Assembly (NCBI GenBank): GCA_903813345.2
Contig: CAIIXF020000011.1
Span: forward strand, 19,947,754-20,011,753
Length of the DNA: 64,000 nt
Origin: Owenia fusiformis
Lineage: Eukaryota; Annelida; Polychaeta; Sabellida; Oweniidae
Direction of reading: 5' to 3'
Shown: positions 47,301 to 58,239 of the stretch, piece after piece
How the letters are laid out: each line of letters opens with the position of its first letter
Numbering within the stretch: the first letter of the stretch is position 1
Position numbers and translations under genes: made by a program
The notes under the pieces: generated by a model
Told to the model about the DNA's origin: nothing
What the model saw: the letters and a program-made list of their open reading frames with translations, nothing else
The model's database searches: none

Positions 47301-50300
47301 TATTCCCCAATTTGTTCTGTCTAAATTAGTTACTGTCTCTCCACAATTTTGAAGCCTTCATATTTTCACTTTTCCCTGATCACATTAACTCATTCAACAG
47401 CATATAATGCTGGCACATCATGAAACATATTTCATCCACAAGTTTTTTGAAAGGGAGGTTAAACTTGCATGTAACTCTCGAACCTGAACTTAAGTTTGCA
47501 CTTTCATTATCATTCATATCAATGTATATGTACACCTTATACAGGTTGTCCCAAAAAGGTGGGACAAAGAGATAAACATATGTACAAAATTTATTTCCTC
47601 ACTAAAATACATCATATTGTTACTGGGCATAGTTCAGTGAAGTTTGTATCTCCTGAAAAGTTTGTAAATGCAATACATAATGGTAATGCATTAAATTAAT
47701 TCATGGAGTATTAAATATTCTTTCATGGATTCTGAACAACAAATGAAAATGAGGGATTTGTTTTTTTCAGATAGGTTTTGAGGATTGTTAGCTCTTGTTA
47801 TTGGATTAATGGGAATTCTTTTGAAGAAAGAAATTGTAATTTTTTGGAGTTTGTTTTAAACCACCCAAACTGCGAACATTTCCACAATTGATGTCAAGTG
47901 GTTTAAATATCCAGGTAGCAGAGACCTTCCTTTTAGTACCCCAGAGAGGAAGCATTAGTCAAGTTTGTGATCAGCTATACTGTGTATTGTCACACGTCTT
48001 TGAGATTAATTGCAACATTGATATGTTAAGTGCTCATCCGGGATGCCCTTGGAAAATTGAACAATTGATTTATTTATTCTTGATTAGATTGCCATGCTAT
48101 GTTGGACAAACATATTCATTGAGTCAAAGCAAATTTTTGAAACCCTGAAATCAAAATACTTATTAAGTTTGAGCACATCCTTATTTGTACATATATCAAT
48201 CACATCTAATGAGTTAATCATTTTAGGATTTGCTTTAATAGCAATTGTGGTGTCTACTACAGATCATCACATTATTGATTGATAGACATGATCTGTGGTA
48301 TCCAACTGATTATAACCCCTTTACATCATATGAGTATCCTTTATCTCACCAAGGATGTTTTATTCATCCCTGAATGGGTAAACTATATTTTATGGTGCAT
48401 TGGGAACTGCCCAAACATCACACTAAATACCTCTAGAGCTCTCTAGATCTTCATTAATGTTTGCCGTTTGCCACTTGCTCGCCATTCGCCACAATCCCAT
48501 CCACCTGCCCCATTCTTATTTCTGATAAGACCCTATGGTGACTTGCCATAGTTGAATACACGTAAACACGTAAAGGTGAAAATATAAAAATAATAGAAGG
48601 TCATGAGTTTGAGATTTGTGAGCTCCCTGTGTTTATTCATTTAAAAGACTCAACATTATTTCCATTATCTATTTCTTTATATTCAATTGTATTAAATTCT
48701 TGACCAATTTTTTCAAAGTTCACAGAGTGTGGCAAATAGATAAATTTTATCATGATTTTTGACATATGGGATACCACTTACTTACAGATTTACACGGACT
48801 TATTTTCTCAGGCCAATGGGCATACATGATATATTTATCATTAATATTTTTTAATTGAATACTTTTGTTGAATTGTCATTAGTGTCAATAATAACTCCCT
48901 TGTACAAGAGGTTTAAAAGATCCCCATTATTAACACAATTAGATACATAATTTATTACAGTTTATATATTACTACAAGCATCATAACTCTTATAATTGAT
49001 AAAACTGTACCATGTTAGGCCATTGTAGAGCTAATTGTAGCCTTCTATAATTAATAAATATAAAATTTTACACAAATTTACACATGTTTAAACAGTAATA
49101 GTATGTCGCGAAAAAAAGATTTGGTGAAGGGCGTATGTTTCATCAAAGTCGTCAAAGTTTAGTCTCGTATGAAGGGAAGAAATGTCCTCAACCCCCACTA
49201 CCTCTTATCTCAGTCTGCATTGTCATTATATAGTATAAAGTGCTATATATTTGGTGTGTCACTTGCGTTCGCTTCATTTCCAAGGTTCACGTTCATATGT
49301 TCATCGCATTCTTATTCAATCACATACTTTTCCTGTGTCCTTCATGGCACTCATCACTTCCATTACGTCATGGAATCCAACTGTTCTAGCACCAATTGCA
49401 AATCCATCGACGTTTTGGCGCTTCAAACTCTTGTGCCATATACATTATGAGGCAATCGCTCTAGCACCATCCACATTATGGGGCTTTCAGTCTCTTAGCT
49501 CTATCCACATTATTGCACTCCTAGACTCCAGCACCATTCGCATTATGGGGCTTTCCCAACCAAGCACCATCCACATTATGGGGCTTTCAGTCTCTTAGCT
49601 CGCTATCCACATTATTGCACTCCTAGACTCCAGCACCATTCACATTATGGGGCTTTCCCAACCAAGCACCTTTCACATTATGGTGCTTTCAAATATAGCA
49701 CCATTAATATATGAAGGTGTTTCATTTATAAGAATGGTCTCAGATCACAACGGCCTTAACACTCTTAACACGGAGTTACAAATAGTGCTGGTACTGTGTT
49801 TTTTCAACAAAATTGGATAACATTAAACTGGTCTATCTGCCGTTCTTTCCGTCCTATTGGATTAAACTGCAAATGTAACCCACTCTATAGCACCATCCAC
49901 AGTATGGGGCCACTGGTTATCATTTCCCGTGAAGAAGAATTGAACGTTCATTCACATATCGCAACTTACATGACTTCAGAGAGTGTCACAGTCAATCTGC
50001 TATCTGGGGCTGTATGGACTTGAAATAACTACCTGCCTGTTATTTCTGCAGACAAATAATACATCTGATTCATTTTTGGTCCATGATACATAGACTAATG
50101 TATCTGGCTAGAAATTCCCTTTTCCTGATGATGAATTGATTCCTCAGTTACCCTTATATTACGCTGTCATATTATTTCTTGAAATATAACTCTGAAATTC
50201 TGAACCATTAAAATCACATTTATTCCAACTCGTATTTACTGTTCATATTACATACACTAAAATAGGTAAAATAAAATATGAATCTACATTGTAATCCATG

Positions 50301-53300
50301 CACTGGAACAATTTATTTACACTGAATTCTTTGTTCAATTATTCCTTTTGGAAATCAGTTATCTTTAATCTAACTGACTATTATGATGAATGGGATAATA
50401 AGGTTAAATACGTCTTGAGGCTCTAAGTTTTGCTTCTATCAGATTTAATTTCCCATGAGTCTTGGAATAATTGAGAACAAGATCACATTTGAATAAATCT
50501 GACCTTCCTGTATTGCCTTTTAATGAGGCAATTAGCTGTTGAAATGAAATCGCAGTAATGTTCACTCAGATAGCAATGTAGTTTTAGATGTTAGATGTTA
50601 GCTGTAGAGTCCAATCAATGGAACAATTGATCAAATAGTGTTGCAATCTTTCTAATTTACTTCAGGTCATGTTAGCAATGAAAAGAAAGTACATCACAGT
50701 TTGGGACATTGTTATTCTATTGTTCAGTGTCTAGCTACCTATTTTTCTTTTTGATAATACATGTAAGTTAACAGTATAGCAGTAGTTGTTAATTATCTAA
50801 TGGCTTTTTTAATCATATAGGAGCTTTTTGTCATTATAACTAAAACAATAAGACCCTATTTGGCATTCCTAATAAAATGTATTGCCCTAATTTGATTGTT
50901 TTGAACCTTGTTTTTGCAATTTTACAATTTATGGTGTTTTTGACTTGTGATATCTTACAGTCACTAACATAACACATCCTTAGATTGAGTGACAAGTTTA
51001 ATTAACACCAATTTTTATCTTAAGGAAAATCCATGACAACACTTTGAGCAACTTCCATTACCTTGACAGCTGCTGAGAGATAGAAATAACAATTACTTCT
51101 TACATTATTCGAATTTCATATTCATACAATGGTAAATGGATGGTTTCATGATATTTAGTAGTAGAGTTTCTATGTTATACACGCTTTGTGTTGTCAGAAA
51201 TTTAAAATATCCAAAGCAAACTGGTTATATTCAACAAAAACTAAAAGTAGCGAATTTGCCTTTTTGAAGGGAAGGTAATGACGATTACCATCACTTGATA
51301 CTAACTAGTCACAGGATTTTAATGCAAACACAATCTTTAAAACATACACACAAACATGCAAAATACAAAGAATTATCCATAGGCCATATCTTCTAACAGT
51401 TTTGTTGATTCCTCAATCTTATGATATTTATCTGGGGACATGGCATACAAAACATTTTTCTGGCTCAGTACATGCAGAAACCTGATCATATCACCAAAAC
51501 ACCCAATTTCTGCCCCATCCCTTCCAAATTGCCTTGACAGGATACCAAATGATTTTGAACTAATATGTAAGATGGATGTAAAATCAAGCATGCTATTTGA
51601 GATGTCATCAACAGCGCGGAATCAATGACAATTGATTCTATAATATAACGTCTTCATGTCGTTCTAATGTACAATGCAGTGACGTTGAAAGAATCTGAGA
51701 ATGAAGATTTCATCTTATTAGGAACTAACGGAATGGCACTGAAGATTGTTAATTGACATCAGATCTATCTGCCACTATCTATAAATTGACTTCTGTTCAC
51801 CTCCTTGCACTGTTATGCACTGAGCTGAGGGATTACTAATAACATAGAGTTTTGTTGCCAAATTATTATTAAGACCTGTTGCATGTACTAAACTATGTAA
51901 TCTCTGCATGAATGTTGACTAGTTGAATCACTGGTGATCCGCTCGATTACGCTGGTTACCGAAACGAAACAGTTTCGGTAACAAAATGTCGGAACGTCGA
52001 AGGTACGATTTTTCTTTTTTGCTTATTTCGCTCGTTGTAGGCAGAATCCCCACAACATTTTTTCTCACAAGCGTGTATCAGTATCATATGTTTTATAAAA
52101 GGTATATGTTTGCGAAAAAATAGCTCAGAATACAACTGAATCGTCGATTTAATTCCTCACTTGAGTTACAAAAACGGTAAGGGTTAAAAGTGCAGATCTT
52201 AACTGTTTTTCGAAATACCGTTTGGTAACTTTTTGAGGGATTAAATCGAGGAGTCCATTGTCTTCTGAACTATTTGTTCGCAAATGTGTACATTGTCTTA
52301 ATCATATGATACTGATACACGTTTGTGATAAAAATGTCGTGGGAAATCTGCCTACAATAAGGAAATAAGGAAAAAAGAAAAATCATGCCTTCGACGTTGC
52401 GACATTTTGTTACCGAAACAGTTCCAGCGTAATCGAGTGGATCACCAGTGTGAATCAGCTTTTCATCATCTATTTTGTTGACCTAATTTCAGACTTACTG
52501 TCTAAATGTACTCATCTCTAAGATTGCTCATTATCACATTTCTTTGATGAATTCAACACTTGTGATGCTAACACCTACTTAAATACAAACATCAAACATA
52601 TCTCATCAAACACAGCTTCTCCTGTTTTGAAAGAACAATTGCCGAAGGGGGTATTTATTCTCCTCAATGTGGCCTTATTTGCATCTTTGAGTTCCAAAGT
52701 GGTATGGATTGAATAAGTTTCCTATTAACTATAATGTATATTGTCACTTTGTCTTTGGGGTTAATTGTAACTTAATATTTCAAGTAGTCCTTTGGTTTGC
52801 CTGATAAATGGAAAAAAATTTGTTTCTTGACAAGCAAAGCATTGGCACCAGGATCTCACGTAAGCACATTGAAATAAAATTATATTTGCTTACAATGGAA
52901 TGAAATGTTAACCTGTATTTCCATCAGTTTCTATTTGGCATTCTTCAGATTAAACAGGTACAACATATATTTCGTTGTGGTCATTAGAAAAAGGTTCATG
53001 TATGGTCGTGTTTCAAGATCACCTTTAGCTCAGAACCCCAAACATTATCCATTGGCCATTTATCAAAGGGATAATAAAGGTCAAATGTACTGGAGTCTGA
53101 ACTGGAATCATAGGAGTTCTTTGTCTAATTAATCATATAAAAGGTCAAAGATCTACTTCTTGGTTTGGTCTTACATGGAATTTTTTTCTGGTTCTCAAAT
53201 AAAATGTTAGAGCATAGTTATAACTACTTATGGGACGCCCTGTATTTTCAATGTAGAACAATCAATTAATCGTATGCATTATTATCCCAACAGCCTGACC

Positions 53301-55359
53301 TCCAGGGGCTGTGTATGGAGGGTTTGGGAAAATAGGAATTCTGATTTATTTTGAGATCTTTTTGAGCTATACATGTAGCTTTATTGTACGAGGGGTGATC
53401 AATAAGTAATGGACGCTTTTTTACACAGATACTTTTTATAGACCAATTCCTTTGAGTGATACATCATTCAATTATCTATCAATTCTGAAGATTTGAAGAC
53501 AAAATATATAATACATATTGATATATCTTTATTTCCGTGAAGGAGGTACAGGTACCCCGGGACCGACATTTATGTCGCATATTCAGTTTTTAGCCAGTTT
53601 GGTAAATTTCAGTTAGATTTGAACGTTTTATATGCAACAAGTGTTGTGTTGTTGAAATTTTTTTGCTGACTGATAACACATAAACAGAAAGTATTGAAAT
53701 GTCAGAGTGTTGTATGGAAGGGGTTTGCAGGTCAATTTGAGAAAGCATTGTGGAAGAAAGTGGTGGTGAGAGAAGGGAACACCCTACTCCATATGGACAA
53801 TGCACCTACCCACAGATCTCAAAATGTTCAGAAAACAATATCCCTGGACCTCAAAATTGAGCCCTTGGCCAATGCACCATATTGTCCAGATCTGTTCACA
53901 TGTGACTTGTTTATTTATATACTACTTATTTCTATAGAGAAAGGACGCAGGTTTATTGACATTGATGGAATAAAACAACCTGTGCAACTGCATCTTGCTA
54001 CCACGTCAGAGAATGGATTCAGCCTTGTCTCACAATCTTGAGTTAAGAGGATGAGGAATTGTGTACATGTAGCACTTGATGGGACCTATTTAGAGGGCCA
54101 TGTGGAATGAATGTGACATGAATACCACATAGTGATGATAAAATATTCAAAATCAACTATGGCATAACAAAATGGGGTAATTCATGACCATAATGGTTTG
54201 TTTTGTTCAGCCTGCATTCAACTGCATTGCATGTTAAACAATCTAAAATAGCTTCAGAATATGTGACGTAAATGTCGGTCCCGGGGTACCCGTATCTCCT
54301 TCACGGAAATAAGGATATATCAACATGTAATACATATATTGTCTTCAAATCTTCAGAGTTGATAGATAATTGAATGATGTATCTCTGGTAAGAAAATCGA
54401 AGGGATTGGGCTATAAAAAGCATCTGTGTAAAAAAGCGTCCATTACTTATTGATCACCCCTCGTACTCAAATGAAAGGTAATTTAGAGTTCATTGCAAGT
54501 ATATCATTTCTGATTCTGATTCGACCTGTAGAAAAATTAAAAACTGCGGATTAACCAATAATTTCCAGATCTTCAAAGTATACACTTGAGATGAAGAAAT
54601 TTTAGTGTAGATTGTATTAATGGCATCGCATTTCTTATTCGAGCCTCAGAAAATCCACTATAATTTTGAGATATCTTCAAAGTATGGTTGCATTATACTA
54701 CATTAGATGATACATACGTATTGTATTGTATTTATGATTCAGTTGTACCTTTGATACTCCTAAATGGTCGCCCAAAATAGCCTAAATTGTTGAAATTTCT
54801 GATATATCTCCAATTTTTGTCCATTATTATCTTCAAATCATGGGTACAGGAGATGGTTAATATCATATATTGTGACATTGTATAGATTCAAGAATATTTT
54901 GTTCCTTGGGAAATGCTACTCCATGGAGTTGCCGTTATGTAGTTATCGCTCCATGATCCTTTTTATTACGATCAGTAGTAGCATCAAATTAATTTATCAC
55001 CAATGTGTTAATACTGCAAAATGGGGTCAAATTGTGTTTTTACATTGACTTAATAACGATATTTGAATATACAAGCCATCATTTAGTTAACATAACAGTT
55101 CTCTTGGTCTGATATAGATCCAGGTTCCAGCTAACATTTTAAATTTTGTTTTGGAAACATTTATCCTCCAAGTCATGCTGTAAAGTATCAAGTGCCTTAC
55201 AGTATTAGACAGACATTGATATGTGAACTGGTATAAGTGACAGAATTAAATCACTGACATTGTTTTTGTTCTGATTTCAGGGGTACAACATTTACAACGA
55301 TCATGAGCGCAGACAGACCTGACATCTATACTACATTGGTACGCTGGGATATGCATTGA
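29369..55359 (+). CDS. NAAA: N-acylethanolamine-hydrolysing acid amidase / acid ceramidase family, ten exons, 358 aa
   Basis: Exons from GT-AG borders: 29369-29565, 32132-32226, 34472-34541, 34824-34950, 35237-35327, 35601-35686, 37659-37831, 38721-38783, 39745-39840, 55281-55359. Phases join to 1077 nt. The product has a signal peptide (hydrophobic FVFFFLCFVAI at 12-22) and the family layout. LPAGQRW sits near the N-terminus; the autocleavage site is AFC|TS with nucleophile C123. HARNLDY follows (R139, D142), then TYAGYVGILTGQKP, ETNYDHWK (N287) and PPKDDDRR. The C-terminus is FTTIMSADRPDIYTTLVRW. Length matches human NAAA (359 aa). The family are lysosomal Ntn-hydrolases that cut fatty-acid amides such as palmitoylethanolamide; they are made as a proenzyme and self-cleave before the catalytic Cys at acid pH. 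Orthology to NAAA rather than ASAH1 is inferred from motif similarity. The last intron is 15.4 kb and rich in repeats. Confidence 0.93.
29875..30356. mobile_element. Foldback palindrome, ~185-bp arms, nested in the 1.39-kb element
   Basis: The left arm (GTGACCTTTGAAAT, ATTAAGTCGATC, GGCTTACTTTTGG, ATCAATCCGT, GGAGCGCTGGAGTACTTC, CAAGACTTGTAA, CCAATATGGCGGTTT) is repeated in inverse in the right arm up to the mirrored GGTCAC. The loop is about 100 bp. The RNA could form a long hairpin. The 81-codon ORF here is an accident of the repeat. Confidence 0.8.
30625..30925. repeat. Minisatellite, CACGGTCATGACAGGC and TGTCACGGTCATATCAGG units
   Basis: Roughly eight ~30-32-bp units alternate between a CCACGGTCATGACAGGC type and a TTGTCACGGTCATATCAGG type. 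Both strands give long ORFs of threonine/valine/methionine-rich sequence, which is typical of a repeat and not a gene. Related units occur at the left end near 29670-29790. Confidence 0.8.
32296..33272 (+). repeat. GCTCAC-family interspersed repeat in intron 2 of the amidase gene
   Basis: It starts TTTTGGCTCACACAGTGAGC, then has a CCGTCCATTGGTCCGTC run (32333-32384). It ends near GTGTGAGCACAGGACCGTGG. The middle includes GACGTCAAAAA and AAAATCATCTACAAGTTGCC, then TGACCTTTCAGTGACCTTC. Similar blocks recur at 61380-61620. It is about 1 kb and non-coding. Confidence 0.7.
33284..33680. mobile_element. 397-bp foldback element with perfect 124-bp arms and 5-bp target duplication
   Basis: The left arm (33284-33407) begins CACACCCGGTGATCGTG and is matched base for base, as far as I can see, by the inverted right arm (33557-33680). 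The loop is about 149 bp. CTTCA flanks both sides (33279-33283 and 33681-33685). Identical arms suggest recent insertion or ongoing arm correction. A CAC start and a 5-bp duplication are features of Transib elements, but the assignment is tentative. It is inserted at the end of a GCTCAC-family repeat. Confidence 0.8.
33690..33871. repeat. Copy of a GGTGGGTGC-type short repeat
   Basis: It contains ATCTCCAGGTGGGTGC, TTCACCC and an end GGGGAGATCACTG. This matches in inverse the start CAGTGATCTCCCC of the element at 36795-37004, so both belong to one family. The left end is not clear. Confidence 0.4.
34648..34790. repeat. Fragment of a pogo-like MITE in intron 3 of the amidase gene
   Basis: CAGTAAAACTTGTAAAGTGG followed by AACACCTC and, near the far end, GAGGTACCAAAG matches the complete copy at 35945-36255. 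The right terminal repeat is not clear. Confidence 0.45.
35945..36255. mobile_element. pogo/Tigger-like MITE with TA duplication, 311 bp
   Basis: The left terminus CAGTAGAACCTGCTAAGTGG pairs with the inverted right terminus (CCACTTATACAAGTTTAACTG). TA flanks both ends (35943-35944 and 36256-36257). There is no transposase. It lies in intron 6 of the amidase gene. Confidence 0.7.
36795..37004. mobile_element. Short inverted-repeat element, CAGTGATCTCCCC ends
   Basis: CAGTGATCTCCCC at the left and TGGGAGATAACTG at the right are inverted partners with two mismatches. CAGGTGGGTGCAA is repeated inside. CAGTG ends recall hAT elements, but no matching 8-bp flank is visible. It lies in intron 6 of the amidase gene. 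Confidence 0.5.
38400..38650. repeat. ~40-bp minisatellite in intron 7 of the amidase gene
   Basis: About six units of GCCTAATGTGTCACTTGATT followed by TGTGTTTATATTTT, with substitutions and small length changes. Confidence 0.75.
39841..43462. other. First part of the 15.4-kb last intron of the amidase gene
   Basis: No exon of another gene is recognised. A GCTCAC-family head (TTAGCTCACATGGTGATCT plus a CCGTCCGTC run) lies at 40332-40425. A hairpin of about 100 bp, with GAACACAGGCCTCC and GGAGGCTGTGTC as arms, lies at 41308-41412. The rest is AT-rich DNA. Confidence 0.55.
40332..40430 (+). repeat. GCTCAC-family head
   Basis: AGCTCACATGGTGATCTATT then CACTTGTCCGTCCGTCTGTC and further CCGTCC units match the start of the repeat at 142. 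The body is short or diverged. Confidence 0.6.
43463..44520. repeat. ~56-bp minisatellite, about 18 units
   Basis: Each unit runs GGTCAACTGGGACATTGTCT, GCCATTGTAGCACATGATTA, CACTCTTTGATCAA. The first eight or so (43463-43870) are nearly identical. Later units are diverged, with GCCCAAGG replacing GATCAAGG. Both strands give repetitive ORFs that are not genes. It lies inside the last intron of the amidase gene. Confidence 0.9.
45137..45545. repeat. Two ~205-bp direct repeats
   Basis: The unit contains ACTGACTTTTGCGATGTTTA, CCACTTTGCAAA, GTGAATGAATGATAT, TTGCAAAGAGGAG and TACATTGAATCAA. It is seen at 45147-45343 and again at 45355-45540 at moderate divergence. Confidence 0.7.
46150..46420. repeat. 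AACT-rich microsatellite tracts
   Basis: Interrupted AACT/TAAC/GCTA tetranucleotide runs (for example near 46159-46195, 46330-46352 and 46385-46418). Confidence 0.7.
46421..49438. other. Intron DNA, nothing recognised
   Basis: Part of the last intron of the amidase gene. It is AT-rich without ORFs resembling proteins. A TACAGGTTGTCCCAAAAAGG block near 47541 resembles a Tc1/mariner-type end (compare 59246), but no partner was found. Confidence 0.45.
49440..49705. repeat. Minisatellite based on GCACCATCCACATTATGGGG
   Basis: About nine units of AGCACCATYCACATTATGGG followed by CTTTC. They are organised in a ~113-bp higher-order repeat that also contains AGTCTCTTAGCTC and ATTGCACTCCTAGACTCC. 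One more copy lies near 49890. Confidence 0.8.
49706..51928. other. Intron DNA, nothing recognised
   Basis: Part of the last intron of the amidase gene; AT-rich, with no gene or clear repeat recognised. Confidence 0.45.
51929..52450. mobile_element. 522-bp element with long terminal inverted repeats and 5-bp TGAAT duplication
   Basis: The left end CACTGGTGATCCGCTCGATT pairs with the inverted right end (AATCGAGTGGATCACCAGTG). The inverted similarity continues for most of each half, including ACATTTTGTTACCGAAAC, TCGTTGTAGGCAGA/TCTGCCTACAA and the ATCAGTATCATATG block. TGAAT flanks both sides (51924-51928 and 52451-52455). CAC-starting termini with 5-bp duplications are characteristic of Transib elements, so a Transib-type non-autonomous element is my best guess. 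Confidence 0.75.
53389..54463 (+). mobile_element. Internally deleted mariner-like element, 1075 bp, ~195-bp terminal repeats
   Basis: CGAGGGGTGATCAATAAGTA starts the left end, and the right end carries its inverse. TA flanks both (53387-53388 and 54464-54465). Terminal repeats extend inward to GGGACCGACATTTA on each side, about 195-205 bp, which is unusually long for mariner. Between them is a transposase remnant (see separate entry). Confidence 0.85.
53694..54041 (+). pseudogene. Mariner transposase remnant
   Basis: The reading frame contains LHMDNAPTHRS, with the second catalytic Asp, and NAPYCPDLFTCDLFIYILL, which matches the mariner NAPYSPDLAPCDFFLF region. It ends with GRRF. The N-terminal DNA-binding half and the first catalytic Asp are missing, and the known motif is altered (CPDLFTCD). 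It is a broken copy and cannot work by itself. Confidence 0.85.
54466..55280. other. End of the last intron of the amidase gene
   Basis: AT-rich with no gene recognised. It ends in the acceptor TTTGTTCTGATTTCAG of the terminal exon. Confidence 0.5.
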
Positions 55360-55600
55360 TGCCTTTATTCATGATGTCACAATTCAAAGGACGATACCAT
55401 TGTAAATAATCATGATGTTGAACATCATTTTTGTGTGCCTGCTAAAGCTGGGAGAGTTGGTATATCTAACACATTGTGATTACTTTTGGTGATTCTTGAA
55501 ATTCAGACAATCGTATCATTGTTATTGTATTATGAAAGAAAATGATTGGACTTAAAGGAGACACAGGGACCACAACTGATGCCTTCTGGGCCGTAATGTA

Positions 55601-55606
55601 AATAAA
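55601..55606 (+). terminator. Candidate polyadenylation signal of the amidase gene
   Basis: AATAAA, 242 bases after the stop codon. It is the first canonical hexamer I see downstream. The actual cleavage site is not known. Confidence 0.4.
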
Positions 55607-56312
55607 GTAACATGACGGAAGTAACATGACATAGCGCTTACACTTGATTTCATATGAAAAGAATCAAGGGTCACATTTTTCTCAAAAATATACTGCTTGT
55701 ACATTGTAGGCATTTTAGAATATTTTTTATATTTATTGTACACATAATCCTCTTTACAGAAAAATTCAATATCAAACTTCTGCATTTCAATGTTTATTTT
55801 TAATTTCTAGCAAATATGAATGCCAAGGATCATTATTTGTACTTGTATCAGATCTTCTCAGTCTATGGTTCAGCATATTTATAGCATATAACAAAAATGA
55901 GCATGTACAGTATATATGATTTACAATGAAACATACGGTATGTGTATATATTAGAATCAATGTGATATTATCGTTGTAGATCACAAATGATACATATCAA
56001 AAATATGTGATATTCCCATTATTTATTTACAAGCAGAATATGCATTCAGAATATATACATTGCCTTATTCCACATATATTAATATCAATGCAGGCTCAAC
56101 TACCAAGGACTATCAAAGTCTAAATGTTTTCCTCAAACTTGTCAAATTGAAACAAGGCAAATCCTTTCTGCAAGTGTTTTGTTTTCAGACACATGGCACT
56201 TTGTTTTCATAACATATACATATATGTATGCCCAGCTAGCTAGAAGCCATATTTCCTGGAATTCAGTAAGACACTCTGATACTGCCAGTTGAACACATTA
56301 ATGTGTCTACAA

Positions 56313-56552
56313 GATAAAGTACCTTAGTTTGTAAACAAAGTACTTTGTAGCCGTATATAAAGTACATTGGTTTGTAACAAAGTACCTACATGTAGTAGCC
56401 GTATATAAAGTACCTTAGTTTGTAAACAAAGTACTTTGTAGCCGTATATAAAGTACATTGGTTTGTAAACAAAGTACCTTGGAGCCGTATATAAAGTACC
56501 TTGGTTTGTAAACAAAGTACCTTGTAGCCGTATATAAAGTACGTGTGTTTGT
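56313..56552. repeat. ~56-bp minisatellite
   Basis: About five units of ATAAAGTACCTTAGTTTGTA then AACAAAGTACTTTGTAGCCG. The unit contains AAAGTAC and GTACTTT-like inverted pieces. The ORF across it is repetitive and not a gene. Confidence 0.8.
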
Positions 56553-57339
56553 TCCCAATGTACAAGTCTGAAAAACTACTGTTATATTACATATGAGACT
56601 CCCATCCTTTTAAAAATATCATTTTTAAAAACATCATGTGTCTTTTAGTTGTACCCGGCTCCCTGAACGCAGTAATGACCGAGCGAGCGAATATGTCGTA
56701 GTTGGTCCCAGCCAGTATGCTCATGCGCACATCTGTTTATTGTATTTTGTGCATTTTGTACTGTACAAAAGCGATCATATTTTTAGATACTTTGTATAAA
56801 ATTTAAATATGTATTTACGTGCTTTTTGACATATTGTATATTACGTATTTATACAGAATCTTGTCGATAAAAACAAAAGACAAACTAACAAAATGCATCA
56901 ATTCATCTATGGTTTGTTTTCGCACAAATATGTCAGGAAAAGTTTCAAAGGGCAAAGATGGGAAAATATTTAAAAAATATAGATTGCGGAGCTTTTTCTT
57001 ACCTGCTGTAATCTTAAATTTTAATGTTCACAGTTTAACCCCCCTCCCCTTTGAGCTAATTTTTAGATTATTTATTTTAATTTCGTCTGATCAAACCGTT
57101 TCAACACACAACAATTTTGGACGGCTATTGAAAATTTCTTATCCCACCGAACGAGGTTCGAGGGTAATATACATGTAGAGAATGTGTCCGTGTGTTCGTT
57201 TGTTCGTGCAATAACTCAAATTTTTTTACAGGTTGAAGTCTTTTGGAGGTAGTTGGTTTCAATGTGGCCGCTCATCTAAAATGGTCGCCATTTCCGTAAA
57301 AATGTAAACTTTAATCATTCAAAAATGAGTGTAATGTTT

Positions 57340-57815
57340 AGTTCAACTAGGATGGGTATCGATATGGTGAACTTTTTGAACACACGTTTCTCTTAAACCA
57401 GTCATAAAAAAGATTCTGAAAGTTTTACACATCGTCAATTTAATGGTCATCTTTTGAATGGTAACAATATAATTTGAAATAAATATTTATACTGTTTTAG
57501 AAAACACACCAGACACTTCTTTTGTTCTTGGTATCATATGTTCGGAATGAAATGAAAGATCTATCCGAACTTCATTGGAACAAAATGACATAAACACAAC
57601 GTGTTTGGTAAAAAGGAACAAAAACAATTGCATTAAAAAGCAAAAATGTAAACTAAAACAGTTATATAAAATACGTATAAATACTAAATTGTTGTCAATC
57701 AGTCAAAATTACATAAAGGATCGTGTTTTACGGAATGTTTTCAACAATTGGTTTAAGAGAAAAACATTGTTGAATTTCACCATATCGATACCAATTAATC
57801 TTTTCATACGTTGGT
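57340..57815. mobile_element. Candidate inverted-repeat element, ~470 bp
   Basis: GGGTATCGATATGGTGAA then CGTTTCTCTTAAACCA at the left are matched by inverted copies at the right (TGGTTTAAGAGAAAAAC, then TTCACCATATCGATACC). The inverted arms are ~60 bp at moderate divergence. Flanking DNA (57180-57310 and 57870-58000) holds AAAATGGTCGCCATTT and AAAATGGGTGCCATTTT blocks like those of the GCTCAC-family repeats. Confidence 0.5.
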
Positions 57816-58239
57816 GCCTGGGGGGGGGGGCACAGGGATTATATTTAAAAAGTCGAAATGGGTCCTGATTTCATCAATTCAATCTGGCCGCTATTAAAGA
57901 CGAACTTTGGTCATGGACTTTTCAAGATTCCTACTGGATTAAAAATGGGTGCCATTTTAGTAAAAAACGAATCTTTGTTAACTCAAAAACCAGATGACGG
58001 TGTTTGTTCAAATTTCATATGTTGATGCTTCGGGGATGTAAGTTTAGTATCCCTGGTCAATACCTACATGTAGACTTCGACATTCCTCCTCTAGGTCATT
58101 TCTTGTAATGTAGCACTTGCACAAGGTCAAATAGAGCATTTAATCAATTTCCATATTTTAGCATCTGATAGCTTAATAGATAATCTCTAATACTCGTATT
58201 TATTCCATAATACTACTCTATTCCCAGGGAAATATGTGT

